A DNA stretch of 64,000 nucleotides from Paludibacteraceae bacterium. Lineage in GTDB: Bacteria > Bacteroidota > Bacteroidia > Bacteroidales > Paludibacteraceae. Under the pieces are notes generated by a model. That model was not told where the DNA came from. It did not search any database and saw nothing but the letters and a program-made list of their open reading frames with translations. The DNA lies in the NCBI GenBank assembly GCA_016283095.1, contig JAEEMG010000082.1:62001-126000 (forward strand), read 5' to 3'. Shown here piece by piece: positions 10,338 through 19,235 of this stretch (position 1 is its first letter; every line of letters begins with the position of its first letter). The translations under genes and the position numbers were made by a program.

Positions 10338-12992
10338 ATGTCGCAAATAACATTCATATTGAAAACAGACGGCATTATAGCCGACCAGATATATATTGTA
10401 GGAGCTTGCAACGAACTTGGCTTTACGGAGGAGAATGCTCTTCCAATGATGGAGACTTCGGAAGGTTGGGTCCTGACTGTTAATGTCAACCGTAGCAATA
10501 TACGATATTCATATTTTTATAGAATTGGGGAGGTGACCCGTCAGGAACCTTGGATGTCGAGAAAAATTGAGTTTGTCACAAAACAGAATATAAAAATCGC
10601 TGTGATTGACAAATATGGTGTGACAGATTCTCCTAAAAACATTATGAACACCAAAGTGTTTACGGAGGCGGTCTGTCATCATGCCTCAAATTTTGAAATG
10701 TCAAAGAAAAGTCTGCCTGCTATCTTTTCTGTCACAATGCCAAATCTGCTCACCGAACATGAATTATGTTTGATCGGTGACCAAAGCCAATGGGGAAAAT
10801 GGAAGGAAGACGAAGCGATGGAACTTTCTTGTGCTGGTGCTCCATATATGTGGTGTGTGGCAGAGGGAAGCAAACTAAAGAAAACAGCAGAATACAAATA
10901 CGTCATCAGAGATAAAAAGACAAAAGCCATACTCGCTTGGGAAGACGGTGATAACCGTAGATTCAAACTGCCTAAGGGAAGCTATTCTCTTGTGATTGTT
11001 AACGATGGCGTGCCTAAATTCCATTTGCCTGAGTTCAAAGGTGCGGGTGTCGCGATCCCTGTGTTCTCTTTGCGTACTAAAAAGAGTTTCGGATGCGGTG
11101 AGTTCGCTGATTTGAAACCGTTTGCTGATCTCGCCAAAGCTATGGGATTGCGTGTCATACAGACTCTTCCTATAAACGACACAACAAGCCAGCATACTTG
11201 GAAAGATTCTTATCCGTACAGCGCGATTTCCACATTCGCCCTTCATCCGATGTATATCTCAATAGAAGAGTGTGGGGAAGTGCCAAACAAGTATGACTAC
11301 GACAAGATGCGCAACGAACTCAACTCTCTTGAAACTGTCGACTATGAGAAGGTTATGGAGTGGAAGATGAGCATTCTTCAGACAATGTTCGAACGAGACA
11401 AAGAAGACGTGCTTAAAAGCAAGGAGTTCAAGGCTTTCTATGATGCCAACATGCATTGGCTTCGCCCGTATGCGGCATTCTCTTATTTGCGAGACAAATT
11501 TGGAACATGTGAGACTGCTCAATGGGGGGATTACGCCAACTATACAGACGGAAAAATGTCTGCACTTTGCGACTCTCAAAGTGTGGCATATCCCAAAATA
11601 ACATTCTATTATTATCTGCAATTCCATTTGGACCGTCAGCTAAAAAAAGCGGTGGCATACTGCCATCGTATCGGAATCGCTTTGAAGGGAGATATTCCGA
11701 TCGGAATGGATCTGAATAGTGTCGACGTGTGGCAATATCCAAAATTGTTCGACTGCAACGGTAGCGCGGGTGCTCCGCCTGACGATTTCTCTATCTATGG
11801 TCAGAACTGGGGATTCCCAATCTATAACTGGAAGGAGATGCAGAAAGACGATTATTCTTGGTGGAGAACACGATTCAGCAAAATGTCTGACTATTTCGAC
11901 GCATACCGAATCGACCATATTCTCGGATTCTTCCGCATATTCCGTATACCGAAGGATTGTGTATGGGGTCTGTTAGGTCAGTTTGCTCCTGCGTTGCCAA
12001 TGACAAAAGAAGAGATAGAGTCGTTTGGAATAGATTTTGATGAAGAAAAGTACTGCGAACCGAATACAGACGATGAAATCCTACGTCGATTGTTTGGTGG
12101 AGACGAACTGCTCGTTAAACAAAAATATATGGTATCTGTCGACGGCAAATACAAGTTGCGTAAGGAAGTTGATACTCAGCGTAAGATTAAGGCCTTGCTT
12201 CCATATGGAACTAATGCCGAAAAGAAGATACGTGACGGATTGATGAGCCTGCTGTGCCAGGTGCTGTTTGTGCGTGATTATCAGGATCCTACGAAATATC
12301 ATCCACGTATCACTGTGCAGAACAGTGAAGCATATGCGATGCTGGACCCTCATATGCGAGACAAGATGAACCGACTGTACAACTATTTCTATTTTGAGCG
12401 TCACAACTCATTCTGGGCTGAGCAGGCGATGGAAAAACTGCCGACATTGGTCCACAGCACAACGATGATGTGTTGCGGAGAGGATCTTGGTATGGTGCCG
12501 GCTTGTGTGCCAGAAGTTATGGACAAGTTGGGAATCCTTTCGTTGGAAATCCAACGTATGCCGAAGGAATTCAATGTGGAGTTCGGCCATTTGGAGAAAA
12601 CTCCTTATCGAAGCGTTTGCACTACGTCTACTCATGACATGAGCACTATGCGAGCTTGGTGGGAGGAAGACAAAGAAAAGACTCAGAGGTATTTTAATAA
12701 TTATCTGCATGAATATGGAGATGCCCCATTGTTTTGCGAGCCATGGGTATGCGAGAAGATCATTGCTTCGCATCTTGAATCTCCGGCAATGTGGGTGATT
12801 CTACCTATTCAGGATTGGATGTCTTTGGATGGCAATATCCGTTGGGAGAAGACATTCAAGGAAAGAATCAACGATCCTGGAAACCCTGACAACTATTGGT
12901 GTTACCGTATGCACAAAACAGTGGAGGAACTAAGCAAAGACAAATTCCTTTGCGATAAGATAGCCAAGTTGAATAAGAAATACGGAAGATAA
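10338..12992 (+). CDS. malQ: 4-alpha-glucanotransferase (amylomaltase) with two CBM20 domains
   Basis: GH77 enzyme that transfers alpha-1,4-glucan chains between maltodextrins or glycogen; no signal peptide, so cytoplasmic. Two N-terminal starch-binding CBM20 domains (about 1-110 and 125-235, the second with LIGDQSQWGKW) precede the catalytic barrel, an architecture known from plant DPE2 and Bacteroidota enzymes. Catalytic residues are visible: the nucleophile Asp526 in YRIDHILGF, the acid/base Glu715 in GEDLG, and the stabilising Asp767 in STHDMS. Length (884 aa) fits the DPE2-like type rather than the ~500-700 aa MalQ of Proteobacteria. The start is supported by an AAAGGAG site. It stands alone, ending at a terminator shared with the convergent DUF445 gene. 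The expected role is maltose/glycogen metabolism. Confidence 0.95.
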   Translation: MSQITFILKTDGIIADQIYIVGACNELGFTEENALPMMETSEGWVLTVNVNRSNIRYSYFYRIGEVTRQEPWMSRKIEFVTKQNIKIAVIDKYGVTDSPKNIMNTKVFTEAVCHHASNFEMSKKSLPAIFSVTMPNLLTEHELCLIGDQSQWGKWKEDEAMELSCAGAPYMWCVAEGSKLKKTAEYKYVIRDKKTKAILAWEDGDNRRFKLPKGSYSLVIVNDGVPKFHLPEFKGAGVAIPVFSLRTKKSFGCGEFADLKPFADLAKAMGLRVIQTLPINDTTSQHTWKDSYPYSAISTFALHPMYISIEECGEVPNKYDYDKMRNELNSLETVDYEKVMEWKMSILQTMFERDKEDVLKSKEFKAFYDANMHWLRPYAAFSYLRDKFGTCETAQWGDYANYTDGKMSALCDSQSVAYPKITFYYYLQFHLDRQLKKAVAYCHRIGIALKGDIPIGMDLNSVDVWQYPKLFDCNGSAGAPPDDFSIYGQNWGFPIYNWKEMQKDDYSWWRTRFSKMSDYFDAYRIDHILGFFRIFRIPKDCVWGLLGQFAPALPMTKEEIESFGIDFDEEKYCEPNTDDEILRRLFGGDELLVKQKYMVSVDGKYKLRKEVDTQRKIKALLPYGTNAEKKIRDGLMSLLCQVLFVRDYQDPTKYHPRITVQNSEAYAMLDPHMRDKMNRLYNYFYFERHNSFWAEQAMEKLPTLVHSTTMMCCGEDLGMVPACVPEVMDKLGILSLEIQRMPKEFNVEFGHLEKTPYRSVCTTSTHDMSTMRAWWEEDKEKTQRYFNNYLHEYGDAPLFCEPWVCEKIIASHLESPAMWVILPIQDWMSLDGNIRWEKTFKERINDPGNPDNYWCYRMHKTVEELSKDKFLCDKIAKLNKKYGR

Positions 12993-13019
12993 GAAATAGA
13001 TATTCAATAAAATAAATTG

Positions 13020-13047
13020 AAGGAGACGCGATTATTCACGTCTCCTT
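13020..13047. terminator. Bidirectional terminator between malQ and DUF445 gene
   Basis: AAGGAGACG at 13020-13028 pairs with CGTCTCCTT at 13039-13047 around the loop CGATTATTCA. It lies between two convergent genes. The GAGACG...CGTCTC stem and GATTATTC loop recur at other gene ends in this window. Confidence 0.8.
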
Positions 13048-13066
13048 TCTTATTTTTCAGGCATCG

Positions 13067-13996
13067 TCAAATCATAAAAAATATATTTGCCACTCCAATA
13101 ATGGCACCAAGCAATCCGCCCAGCCAAACAAGCATATACAACTCATTGTTAGCCACATCAAGCACAAGTCTTTCCACCGTCGGCATATCCATGCTTTGGA
13201 TCTTGTCCTCTACGATCTTGCTGATGTCGACAGTGCGAAGCAGACGAGGCAATTCCGTCTTCACTTTTTCAGAATAAAGTTTTACGACGTCATGTTTTAA
13301 GGATTCTATTTTCTCATCAGACAAATTAGCTGTCCAAGAAGCGACGGTGCCGTTGGCAAAACGGTTGATCTCGTCGTCGACAATGCTAAGAATCATTTTC
13401 CTTCCGTCTCCACGCATCACATCATTGATCAGCCCTGCCAGTTTAGGGGTGATTTTGTCTTTTATAGTGTCCGCCAACGCATTTTTTGTGAGCAGTCCCA
13501 TGAACCCATCTCCAATTTTGTCGTCGAAAGCAGACATTGCTGAGACGGCGATAGTCTGGCCGATTTTTTCATCAGACACAATCCCGTCTATCTTTTTCGC
13601 AAGATTGCCATTTACTCTTTTGATGAGATTTTCCACTCTTTCCTCACCTGCATAATTGCTGAAGAAAGTGCGGAGAGAACTCTCATTTGTCTGTAGAGAA
13701 TGGATTATTTCGTCGATCTTGGCCTCCAGTTTTCCGATTGTCTCGTCAGACAGAAGCATCTTTGAAATGCCGTCGACATCCACAAGATTGTCGCTCACCA
13801 CTTTGCCAATCGCCTTGGCAAGGTCATTCTGACGTTTCGGAATGATTCCGGGAGTAAATGGAATAGTGAATCCAAATAATCGTTTTTCTGTGTATGGGCG
13901 AAACATCATTTTGATAGCGATATAATTGGTGAAAGCACCGATTATACCTCCTAGAGCAACTGGAACTAATAGCCTGACGATATCAAAAATTTCCAT
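13067..13996 (-). CDS. DUF445 family membrane protein
   Basis: DUF445/YheB-type protein of unknown biochemical function. The N-terminal membrane segment contains the family signature GGIIGAFTNYIAIKMMFRP. The next stretch (FGFTIPFTPGIIPKRQNDLA) is also typical, then come long helical repeats, and a C-terminal membrane helix (WLGGLLGAIIGVANIFFM). This gives a membrane-anchored protein with a large central helical domain. The ATG at 13994-13996 is preferred over a TTG two codons upstream. It converges on malQ with a shared terminator. No functional link to neighbours is evident. Confidence 0.88.
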   Translation of the reverse strand: MEIFDIVRLLVPVALGGIIGAFTNYIAIKMMFRPYTEKRLFGFTIPFTPGIIPKRQNDLAKAIGKVVSDNLVDVDGISKMLLSDETIGKLEAKIDEIIHSLQTNESSLRTFFSNYAGEERVENLIKRVNGNLAKKIDGIVSDEKIGQTIAVSAMSAFDDKIGDGFMGLLTKNALADTIKDKITPKLAGLINDVMRGDGRKMILSIVDDEINRFANGTVASWTANLSDEKIESLKHDVVKLYSEKVKTELPRLLRTVDISKIVEDKIQSMDMPTVERLVLDVANNELYMLVWLGGLLGAIIGVANIFFMI

Positions 13997-14168
13997 GTCC
14001 AATCAAATTTCTTGCGAATGTACAATTTAATGGTCAGTTTTCATCGAAAAACGTTTAAGATCATCAAATTACTTTAGTTTTTGACGATTATTTTTACATT
14101 CCCAATATATACAAAAGATAGATATATACGCATTTTTCAACATTAGAGTTACAATGGAAAATCAATCT

Positions 14169-14199
14169 TTTGCAGTTTGAAGAAAAATACATATTTTTG
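14169..14199 (+). promoter_or_regulatory. Promoter of polysaccharide export operon
   Basis: TTTG at 14169-14172, a 19-nt spacer, then TATTTTTG at 14192-14199, a full match to the Bacteroidota TTTG-N19-TAnnTTTG consensus. The box ends 21 bp before the ATG at 14221. Confidence 0.75.
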
Positions 14200-14220
14200 C
14201 AGTAAGAGAAATACTGTAAT

Positions 14221-16728
14221 ATGAAAATATTGAAATCTTTCAAGGCAAAAATTCTTGTTGTGATGATGATGATGACTTCATCATTATCGGCAATCAACAT
14301 CAATAGTTTGGAAAATGTATCGGCAGAGTCATTGTCGAAAACACAAATAAAAGAAATAAAAAAAGCCTATTATGAAACGGGAAGAACAATGGATGATTTC
14401 GTTAGTTTTGCCGTGTCTAAAGGCATGAATGAGGTCGAGGCGGAAAAATTAAAAGCCAGATTGTTGGCAGACAACAGCAAAACGGAAAAGGAGACAAAAG
14501 GAGACATTGCTATAGCTAGCTCTCAAATGGCAGAAAGCATTGTTGAGGAGATGAAGGAAAATCCAGAGCAGGCAAAATTCAACAATAATAGAATTTTCGG
14601 TTCTGATCTGTTCTCAAATTCAAAAATGTCGTTTGCTCCTAGTCAAAATATGCCGACTCCGCAAAACTATGTGATTGGACCGGGTGATGTCTTGATAGTA
14701 GACGTATATGGTTATGCAGAAAGCACAATGCAGCTTACTGTGTCATCAGAAGGAAATGTGAGAATACCAAATGTAGGTCCAGTGATGGTAAATGGACTGA
14801 CAATAGAGGCTGCTCAGACGAAAATCAAGAAGCAGTTGTCATCAATTTACAGCTCGATATCATCGGGAAACACTCAGGTCTCAGTAACAGTCGGAAATGT
14901 AAAAAGCATCAACGTCTACATTACTGGAAATGTGGCAAAACCGGGAACATATACACTTTCATCTCTTTCTACCGTCTACAATGCTTTATACGCTTGTTCC
15001 GGTCCTGCGTCATCTGGTTCGTTGCGTAACATCAAATTGATGAGAGGTGGCAAGGAAATAGCTACAATTGACTTGTACACATTTTTGACAAGTGGAAATT
15101 TATCAAACAACATTTCGTTGCGAGATCAGGATGTGATATATGTGCCTGCATATGATATCCGAGTAAGCATCGACGGCGCAATGAAAAGGCCAGGTGTGTT
15201 TGAGATGAAACAAGGGGAAACTTTGAAAGATTTGCTTTCATACGCGGGAGGTTTCACTGAGAATGCATATCAGAACCGTATAACAGTGCAGCGTACGACA
15301 GAGAAGGAAAAGAGTGTGGCGGATGTCTCAAGCGATTTGTATGGAATGTTCACTTTACAGACAGGCGACCAGTTTGTCGTGTCAGAGGTGCTGGACAGAT
15401 TTTCAAATAGAGTGAAAATTTTTGGTGGAGTGTTCCGTCCTGGCCCATACGCCTTGGATTCAGGCATGACTCTTATGGATTTGGTAAAGAAAGCCGATGG
15501 ATTGTCAGAAGACGCATATTTGGAGAGAGCCACTATCTCTCGTCTACGTGATGATTTGACTCCAGAATTAATAAGTTTCAACGTTAAGGATCTTATTGAT
15601 GGTAAGTTTAATCTGTTGCTTAAGAAAGAAGATGAGGTGACAATTGGAAGTTTGAAGGATTTGGAGGAAAAGAAGATGGTGTCTATTTACGGACAGGTTT
15701 TGTCTCCAGGCACATATCCTTACTATGAAAACATGACAGTCAAGGATTTGATTTTCTTGGCAAAAGGATTCAGAGAGTTCGCTGCGATTGATAAAATTGA
15801 GCTGTCACGAAGAGTTAAAGATGACAGTAAGTTGAAGGAAAACATTGAAAAGAATGAGATAAAGATACTTTCTGTAGACAGAGAATTGTCTGCAGGTGAC
15901 GATGCTGATATCAAGCTGGAACCGAACGACATGGTTTCTGTTAGATTGAAAGAAGGTATCGAACCAAACAGATCAATGTCGTTGTTTGGAGAGGTTCGCT
16001 CGCCAGGAGACTATACGATTATCAACAAGAAAGAAAAAATTTCTGATATTATGGTACGTGCTGGCGGAGTGACATGCTATGCGTATGTGCAGGGAGCATT
16101 TCTTATCAGAAAAGGATCTCGTTCTGCGGCAGAAAGAATGAGAGACGCCAAGTTGATTCAGAAGATAGCGGAGACGGAGGGTGATCCTGATTTGTTGAAA
16201 CAATTACAGAACAGGACAGATCTTGTCGGTATAGATATGGAACGTATTTTAAAGCATCCTGGATGTGAAGAAGATATATTTGTTGAAGATGGGGACATGA
16301 TATTTGTGCCGAAGCAGCTTCAGACAATCACAGTCAACGGAAAGGTCCAGGTGCCTGGTATGATGGTATATCATGGACATTCTGCAAGAAAAGCAATTCG
16401 TAGATCTGGTGGCTTTGCTCAACATGCAGATAAACGTCGTGTATACGTGTCGTATGCAAATGGAGATATGCAGGCGACTGGTCATTTCGCATTTTTCAAG
16501 AATTATCCTAGAATAAAACCTGGTGCACATTTATATGTTCCTGAAAAAGAAGAAACTAATGAGGACAGAAGAGCCAGAGCCAATTTCTTTGCGACAGTCT
16601 TGTCAACAGTAGTGTCTTGTGCATCTGTTGGAGTTTCTTCTCTTGTGGTTATCTCTAATTTAAAAGATAGTAAAGACAATAATAAATCAGGCTCTGGATC
16701 CGGTTCTGGATCATCAAGCGGTAATTGA
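14221..16728 (+). CDS. SLBB-domain polysaccharide export outer-membrane protein (Wza-like)
   Basis: A signal peptide (MKILKSFKAKILVVMMMMTS, then SLSA) is followed by a polysaccharide-export domain at about 150-240 (YVIGPGDVLIVDVYGYAES, the Wza/PF02563 signature). Several SLBB repeats follow, recognisable from repeated 'V...G.V..PG.Y.......L.DL....G' blocks near 230, 310, 400, 490, 590 and 700. Near the C-terminus a hydrophobic helix (about 790-812) is followed by a Gly/Ser-rich tail. At 835 aa it is longer than Wza (~380 aa), as is usual for Bacteroidota homologues. Predicted role: outer-membrane channel for exopolysaccharide or capsule. It is coupled to the Wzz-like gene just downstream; no glycosyltransferase genes are adjacent, so the polymer is unknown. 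Confidence 0.9.
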   Translation: MKILKSFKAKILVVMMMMTSSLSAININSLENVSAESLSKTQIKEIKKAYYETGRTMDDFVSFAVSKGMNEVEAEKLKARLLADNSKTEKETKGDIAIASSQMAESIVEEMKENPEQAKFNNNRIFGSDLFSNSKMSFAPSQNMPTPQNYVIGPGDVLIVDVYGYAESTMQLTVSSEGNVRIPNVGPVMVNGLTIEAAQTKIKKQLSSIYSSISSGNTQVSVTVGNVKSINVYITGNVAKPGTYTLSSLSTVYNALYACSGPASSGSLRNIKLMRGGKEIATIDLYTFLTSGNLSNNISLRDQDVIYVPAYDIRVSIDGAMKRPGVFEMKQGETLKDLLSYAGGFTENAYQNRITVQRTTEKEKSVADVSSDLYGMFTLQTGDQFVVSEVLDRFSNRVKIFGGVFRPGPYALDSGMTLMDLVKKADGLSEDAYLERATISRLRDDLTPELISFNVKDLIDGKFNLLLKKEDEVTIGSLKDLEEKKMVSIYGQVLSPGTYPYYENMTVKDLIFLAKGFREFAAIDKIELSRRVKDDSKLKENIEKNEIKILSVDRELSAGDDADIKLEPNDMVSVRLKEGIEPNRSMSLFGEVRSPGDYTIINKKEKISDIMVRAGGVTCYAYVQGAFLIRKGSRSAAERMRDAKLIQKIAETEGDPDLLKQLQNRTDLVGIDMERILKHPGCEEDIFVEDGDMIFVPKQLQTITVNGKVQVPGMMVYHGHSARKAIRRSGGFAQHADKRRVYVSYANGDMQATGHFAFFKNYPRIKPGAHLYVPEKEETNEDRRARANFFATVLSTVVSCASVGVSSLVVISNLKDSKDNNKSGSGSGSGSSSGN

Positions 16729-16745
16729 TCAAATTAATAAGGAGA

Positions 16746-17885
16746 ATGAATATCGATTTAGAAGAATTGATGAAAATGGATGATGCTCAAGAAAGCAAAA
16801 TATCCTTTGCTGATATAAAAAAGGTAATTATAGATTATTGGTCTTATATATGGAGCAAGAAATGGTTTGTTGTCGTTGCAGTAGTAGTCGGAATTGTGCT
16901 GGGCGTTATTAATGCCTATACTTACAAACCAACATATACTGCCACATACAAATTCTCAATTGAGTCTAAAAGTGGCGGTGGCGGTGGTGGACTAAGCGCG
17001 CTTAGTATGTTGGCTGGAATAAACTCATCGTCAGGCACATTCTCTGGAGACAATCTTGTGGAACTTTTCCGTTCCAGATCAATGGTTGAGATGGCATTGC
17101 TGAAACCAATAGTCTTGGATGGAGATACAATGAATCTGCTAGAATACAAGATATTGGCGGATAGCTTGAGATTGAAGTGTGATGAAGAAAATGCAAAAGA
17201 GGAAGATACGACGAAATTTCATCTTCCCTCAATTTGTGATGTGACTTTCCCTTATGGACAAGATAGAGAGTCTTTTTCCCGTGAGCAGGATAGTATATTG
17301 ATGGGAATCACTGCAGAGATGATGAAAAAAAATATAGAAATCGAAAAGATTGACAAGAAACTCTCTTATGCAAATTTTTCTGTCAGTTCAAAAGACGAGG
17401 TCTTTGCGAAAGAGTTCAGTTCTGCGATGATAAACACTGTGTTTGATTTTTATCTCAGAAGCAAAAGGGAAAATACTCAAAGGAATATAGATGAGTTTCA
17501 ATCAAGAGCTGATTCCATACGTAAAGAATTGAACAAGTCATTATATGCAGCTGCCCACTATCGTGATTTAAATATGAATCCGTCAAAAAGTGTTCTTGGT
17601 GTAGAACAGTTAAAATACCAAACTGATATACAAATTAACACGTCGGCATATTCTGAAATTGTAAAGAACATAGAGGTCATGAAACTTGACATGGCTAAAA
17701 GTGAACCATTGATTCAGGAGATAGATGTGCCTCGTTATCCTCTTGCAAATGATAAGAAGGGAAAGGTCAAAACGGGCATCAAATATGGATTTGCCTTAGG
17801 ATTCCTGACTGTGATTATATTATGCGGAATTCACTTTGTACAGGGATTATGTAAGGAAGAAACAGATAATGAAACAGCAGAATAA
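16746..17885 (+). CDS. Wzz-like chain-length determinant / polysaccharide co-polymerase
   Basis: Inner-membrane protein with two membrane helices, one near the N-terminus (WFVVVAVVVGIVLGVINAY) and one near the C-terminus (KYGFALGFLTVIILCGIHF), enclosing a periplasmic coiled-coil region, which is the Wzz/PF02706 layout. A Gly-rich segment (SGGGGGGLSALSMLAG) lies just after the first helix. There is no C-terminal tyrosine kinase domain, so it is the kinase-less class. I chose the ATG at 16746, 17 bp after the preceding stop, over a TTG at 16725 that would overlap it. An AAGGAG sits immediately before the ATG, closer than usual. It forms a two-gene operon with the Wza-like gene and ends at a strong hairpin. 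Confidence 0.87.
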   Translation: MNIDLEELMKMDDAQESKISFADIKKVIIDYWSYIWSKKWFVVVAVVVGIVLGVINAYTYKPTYTATYKFSIESKSGGGGGGLSALSMLAGINSSSGTFSGDNLVELFRSRSMVEMALLKPIVLDGDTMNLLEYKILADSLRLKCDEENAKEEDTTKFHLPSICDVTFPYGQDRESFSREQDSILMGITAEMMKKNIEIEKIDKKLSYANFSVSSKDEVFAKEFSSAMINTVFDFYLRSKRENTQRNIDEFQSRADSIRKELNKSLYAAAHYRDLNMNPSKSVLGVEQLKYQTDIQINTSAYSEIVKNIEVMKLDMAKSEPLIQEIDVPRYPLANDKKGKVKTGIKYGFALGFLTVIILCGIHFVQGLCKEETDNETAE

Positions 17886-17888
17886 AAA

Positions 17889-17920
17889 TAAAGAGGAATG
17901 CATTTGTGCATTCCTCTTTA
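17889..17920. terminator. Bidirectional terminator
   Basis: A perfect 14-bp stem, 17889-17902 with 17907-17920, closes a 4-nt TTTG loop and has A/T-rich flanks on both sides. It serves the Wzz-like gene and the convergent VanW gene. Confidence 0.85.
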
Positions 17921-17941
17921 TTTTATGACCTCTGTAAATAT

Positions 17942-18766
17942 TTATTTCTCTTTAGGTGAGTCTATCATCGGATTATACATCATTATGGCATCATTCGCCG
18001 CAATGAGTTCATGAAGTTCTTCTCCTGTTTTTAAGTTTGTTGTCCTTCTCCAGATTTGATTATGACGAGTATGCCCACCCCAACTTTGTCTTATAATACG
18101 ATGGTCTTTTTCATATACCTCATATTCTACGTCTAGAACGTGATCGCATTGTATGTTGCCATGCAGGTATTCGTCATCTAACCAAAGATTTATTTTGAAT
18201 GTTTTGTCTGTATTGTTCTTTAGCTGCAAATCAATATAATTATAGGCTAAAGTCGCGCCGCAAGCAAAAGGAATCGTTCTGTTCACATCTGGGAACACAT
18301 CATAACTGTGTCTCCAACGTTCTGTGACGGTAAGGGGCGTATGCAGAGCCATCCAATAAAGAAGATTTCCTAATTGGCAAAGACCTCCACCTACCGCTTC
18401 TCCTACTTTTCCATTATGTATCATCATTCCAGTCTTGTAGCCTTTTCTGGCTGACGGACGGCCTACCATCTTCCAAATGGAAAAGGTTTCTCCGGGTCTG
18501 ATTACGACTCCATCAATAGGTGCGATTGCCAACTTCAGGTTGGCGATTTTGTTGTATTGCAAATGCATGTCCACATCCTTTAACTTTCTCAGCAATGTAG
18601 ATTTGTGGTCAATAAGTACATATGGACAATTCTGGCTTTTATCAACTTTCTCATATCGAGTGCCGGAAAAATACCATTTAAGTTTTCTTTTTAATATGTA
18701 AAACTCTCTGCCAAGCATTCTTCTGAATCGGCTTCTTTCGATAGGTTTTTCTACTATATTGAACAT
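17942..18766 (-). CDS. VanW family protein
   Basis: VanW-like protein (274 aa). The family core is clear: GVVIRPGETFSIWKMVGRPS, then GYKTGMMIHNGKVGEAVGGG, LCQLGNLLYW, and the HSYDVFPD stretch. The biochemical function of VanW is unknown; it was named from accessory genes of vanB-type vancomycin resistance clusters, but most homologues, like this one, have no van genes nearby and imply no resistance. There is no obvious signal peptide. The gene is monocistronic and converges on the polysaccharide export pair. Confidence 0.88.
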   Translation of the reverse strand: MFNIVEKPIERSRFRRMLGREFYILKRKLKWYFSGTRYEKVDKSQNCPYVLIDHKSTLLRKLKDVDMHLQYNKIANLKLAIAPIDGVVIRPGETFSIWKMVGRPSARKGYKTGMMIHNGKVGEAVGGGLCQLGNLLYWMALHTPLTVTERWRHSYDVFPDVNRTIPFACGATLAYNYIDLQLKNNTDKTFKINLWLDDEYLHGNIQCDHVLDVEYEVYEKDHRIIRQSWGGHTRHNQIWRRTTNLKTGEELHELIAANDAIMMYNPMIDSPKEK

Positions 18767-18943
18767 AGAACTAAATTTTTAATCTTAATATTTCTTCAAA
18801 GTTATAATAAGAATGACTAAATTCAAGTCGTTAAATCTTGATTTATGTTTATTTAAATACTTTTATGTTTTTTTTTTAGCTTGTCATTGCCTGAATGATA
18901 AAAAGTCTATCTGAAATTTAATCTCAATATATTTCGAAAATTA

Positions 18944-18974
18944 TTTGTGATATAAACTTTTTTCTATATTTTTG
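18944..18974 (+). promoter_or_regulatory. Promoter of tRNA-Asp/tRNA-Thr
   Basis: TTTG at 18944-18947, 19-nt spacer, TATTTTTG at 18967-18974. The first tRNA begins 30 bp downstream. Confidence 0.75.
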
Positions 18975-19003
18975 CACCGCAATTCGGAAATGAATGGCGA
19001 TTT

Positions 19004-19077
19004 GGTGTGGTAGTTCAGCTGGTTAGAATACATGCCTGTCACGCATGGGGTCGCGGGTTCGAGTCCCGTCCATACCG
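19004..19077 (+). tRNA. tRNA-Asp (anticodon GTC)
   Basis: Acceptor stem GGTGTGG pairs with CCATACC (one G-U), discriminator G at 19077. The anticodon loop CTGTCAC gives GTC, and the T-arm contains GGTTCGAGTCC. The 3' CCA is not encoded. It is the first of two tandem tRNAs. Confidence 0.97.
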
Positions 19078-19085
19078 CAAATGAT

Positions 19086-19158
19086 GCCGATGTGGCTCAG
19101 TTGGTAGAGCGTCGCATTCGTAATGCGTAGGTCACGAGTTCGAGTCTCGTCATCGGCT
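19086..19158 (+). tRNA. tRNA-Thr (anticodon CGT)
   Basis: Acceptor stem GCCGATG pairs perfectly with CATCGGC; the anticodon loop TTCGTAA gives CGT, reading ACG. The top pair of the anticodon stem (27-43) appears to be T-T. It lies 8 bp after tRNA-Asp and likely shares its promoter. CCA is not encoded. Confidence 0.95.
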
Positions 19159-19235
19159 CATCCTTTTTATTTTATTTGTCTCCTCTGTAATTTCAGCAAC
19201 TGAATAACAGGGGATTTGTTTTTTTATAGTGATTG

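Noticed and set aside
17942..18766. VanW-like gene as a vancomycin-resistance determinant
   Set aside because: No vanA/B, vanH, vanX or regulators are present, and VanW homologues are widespread without resistance.
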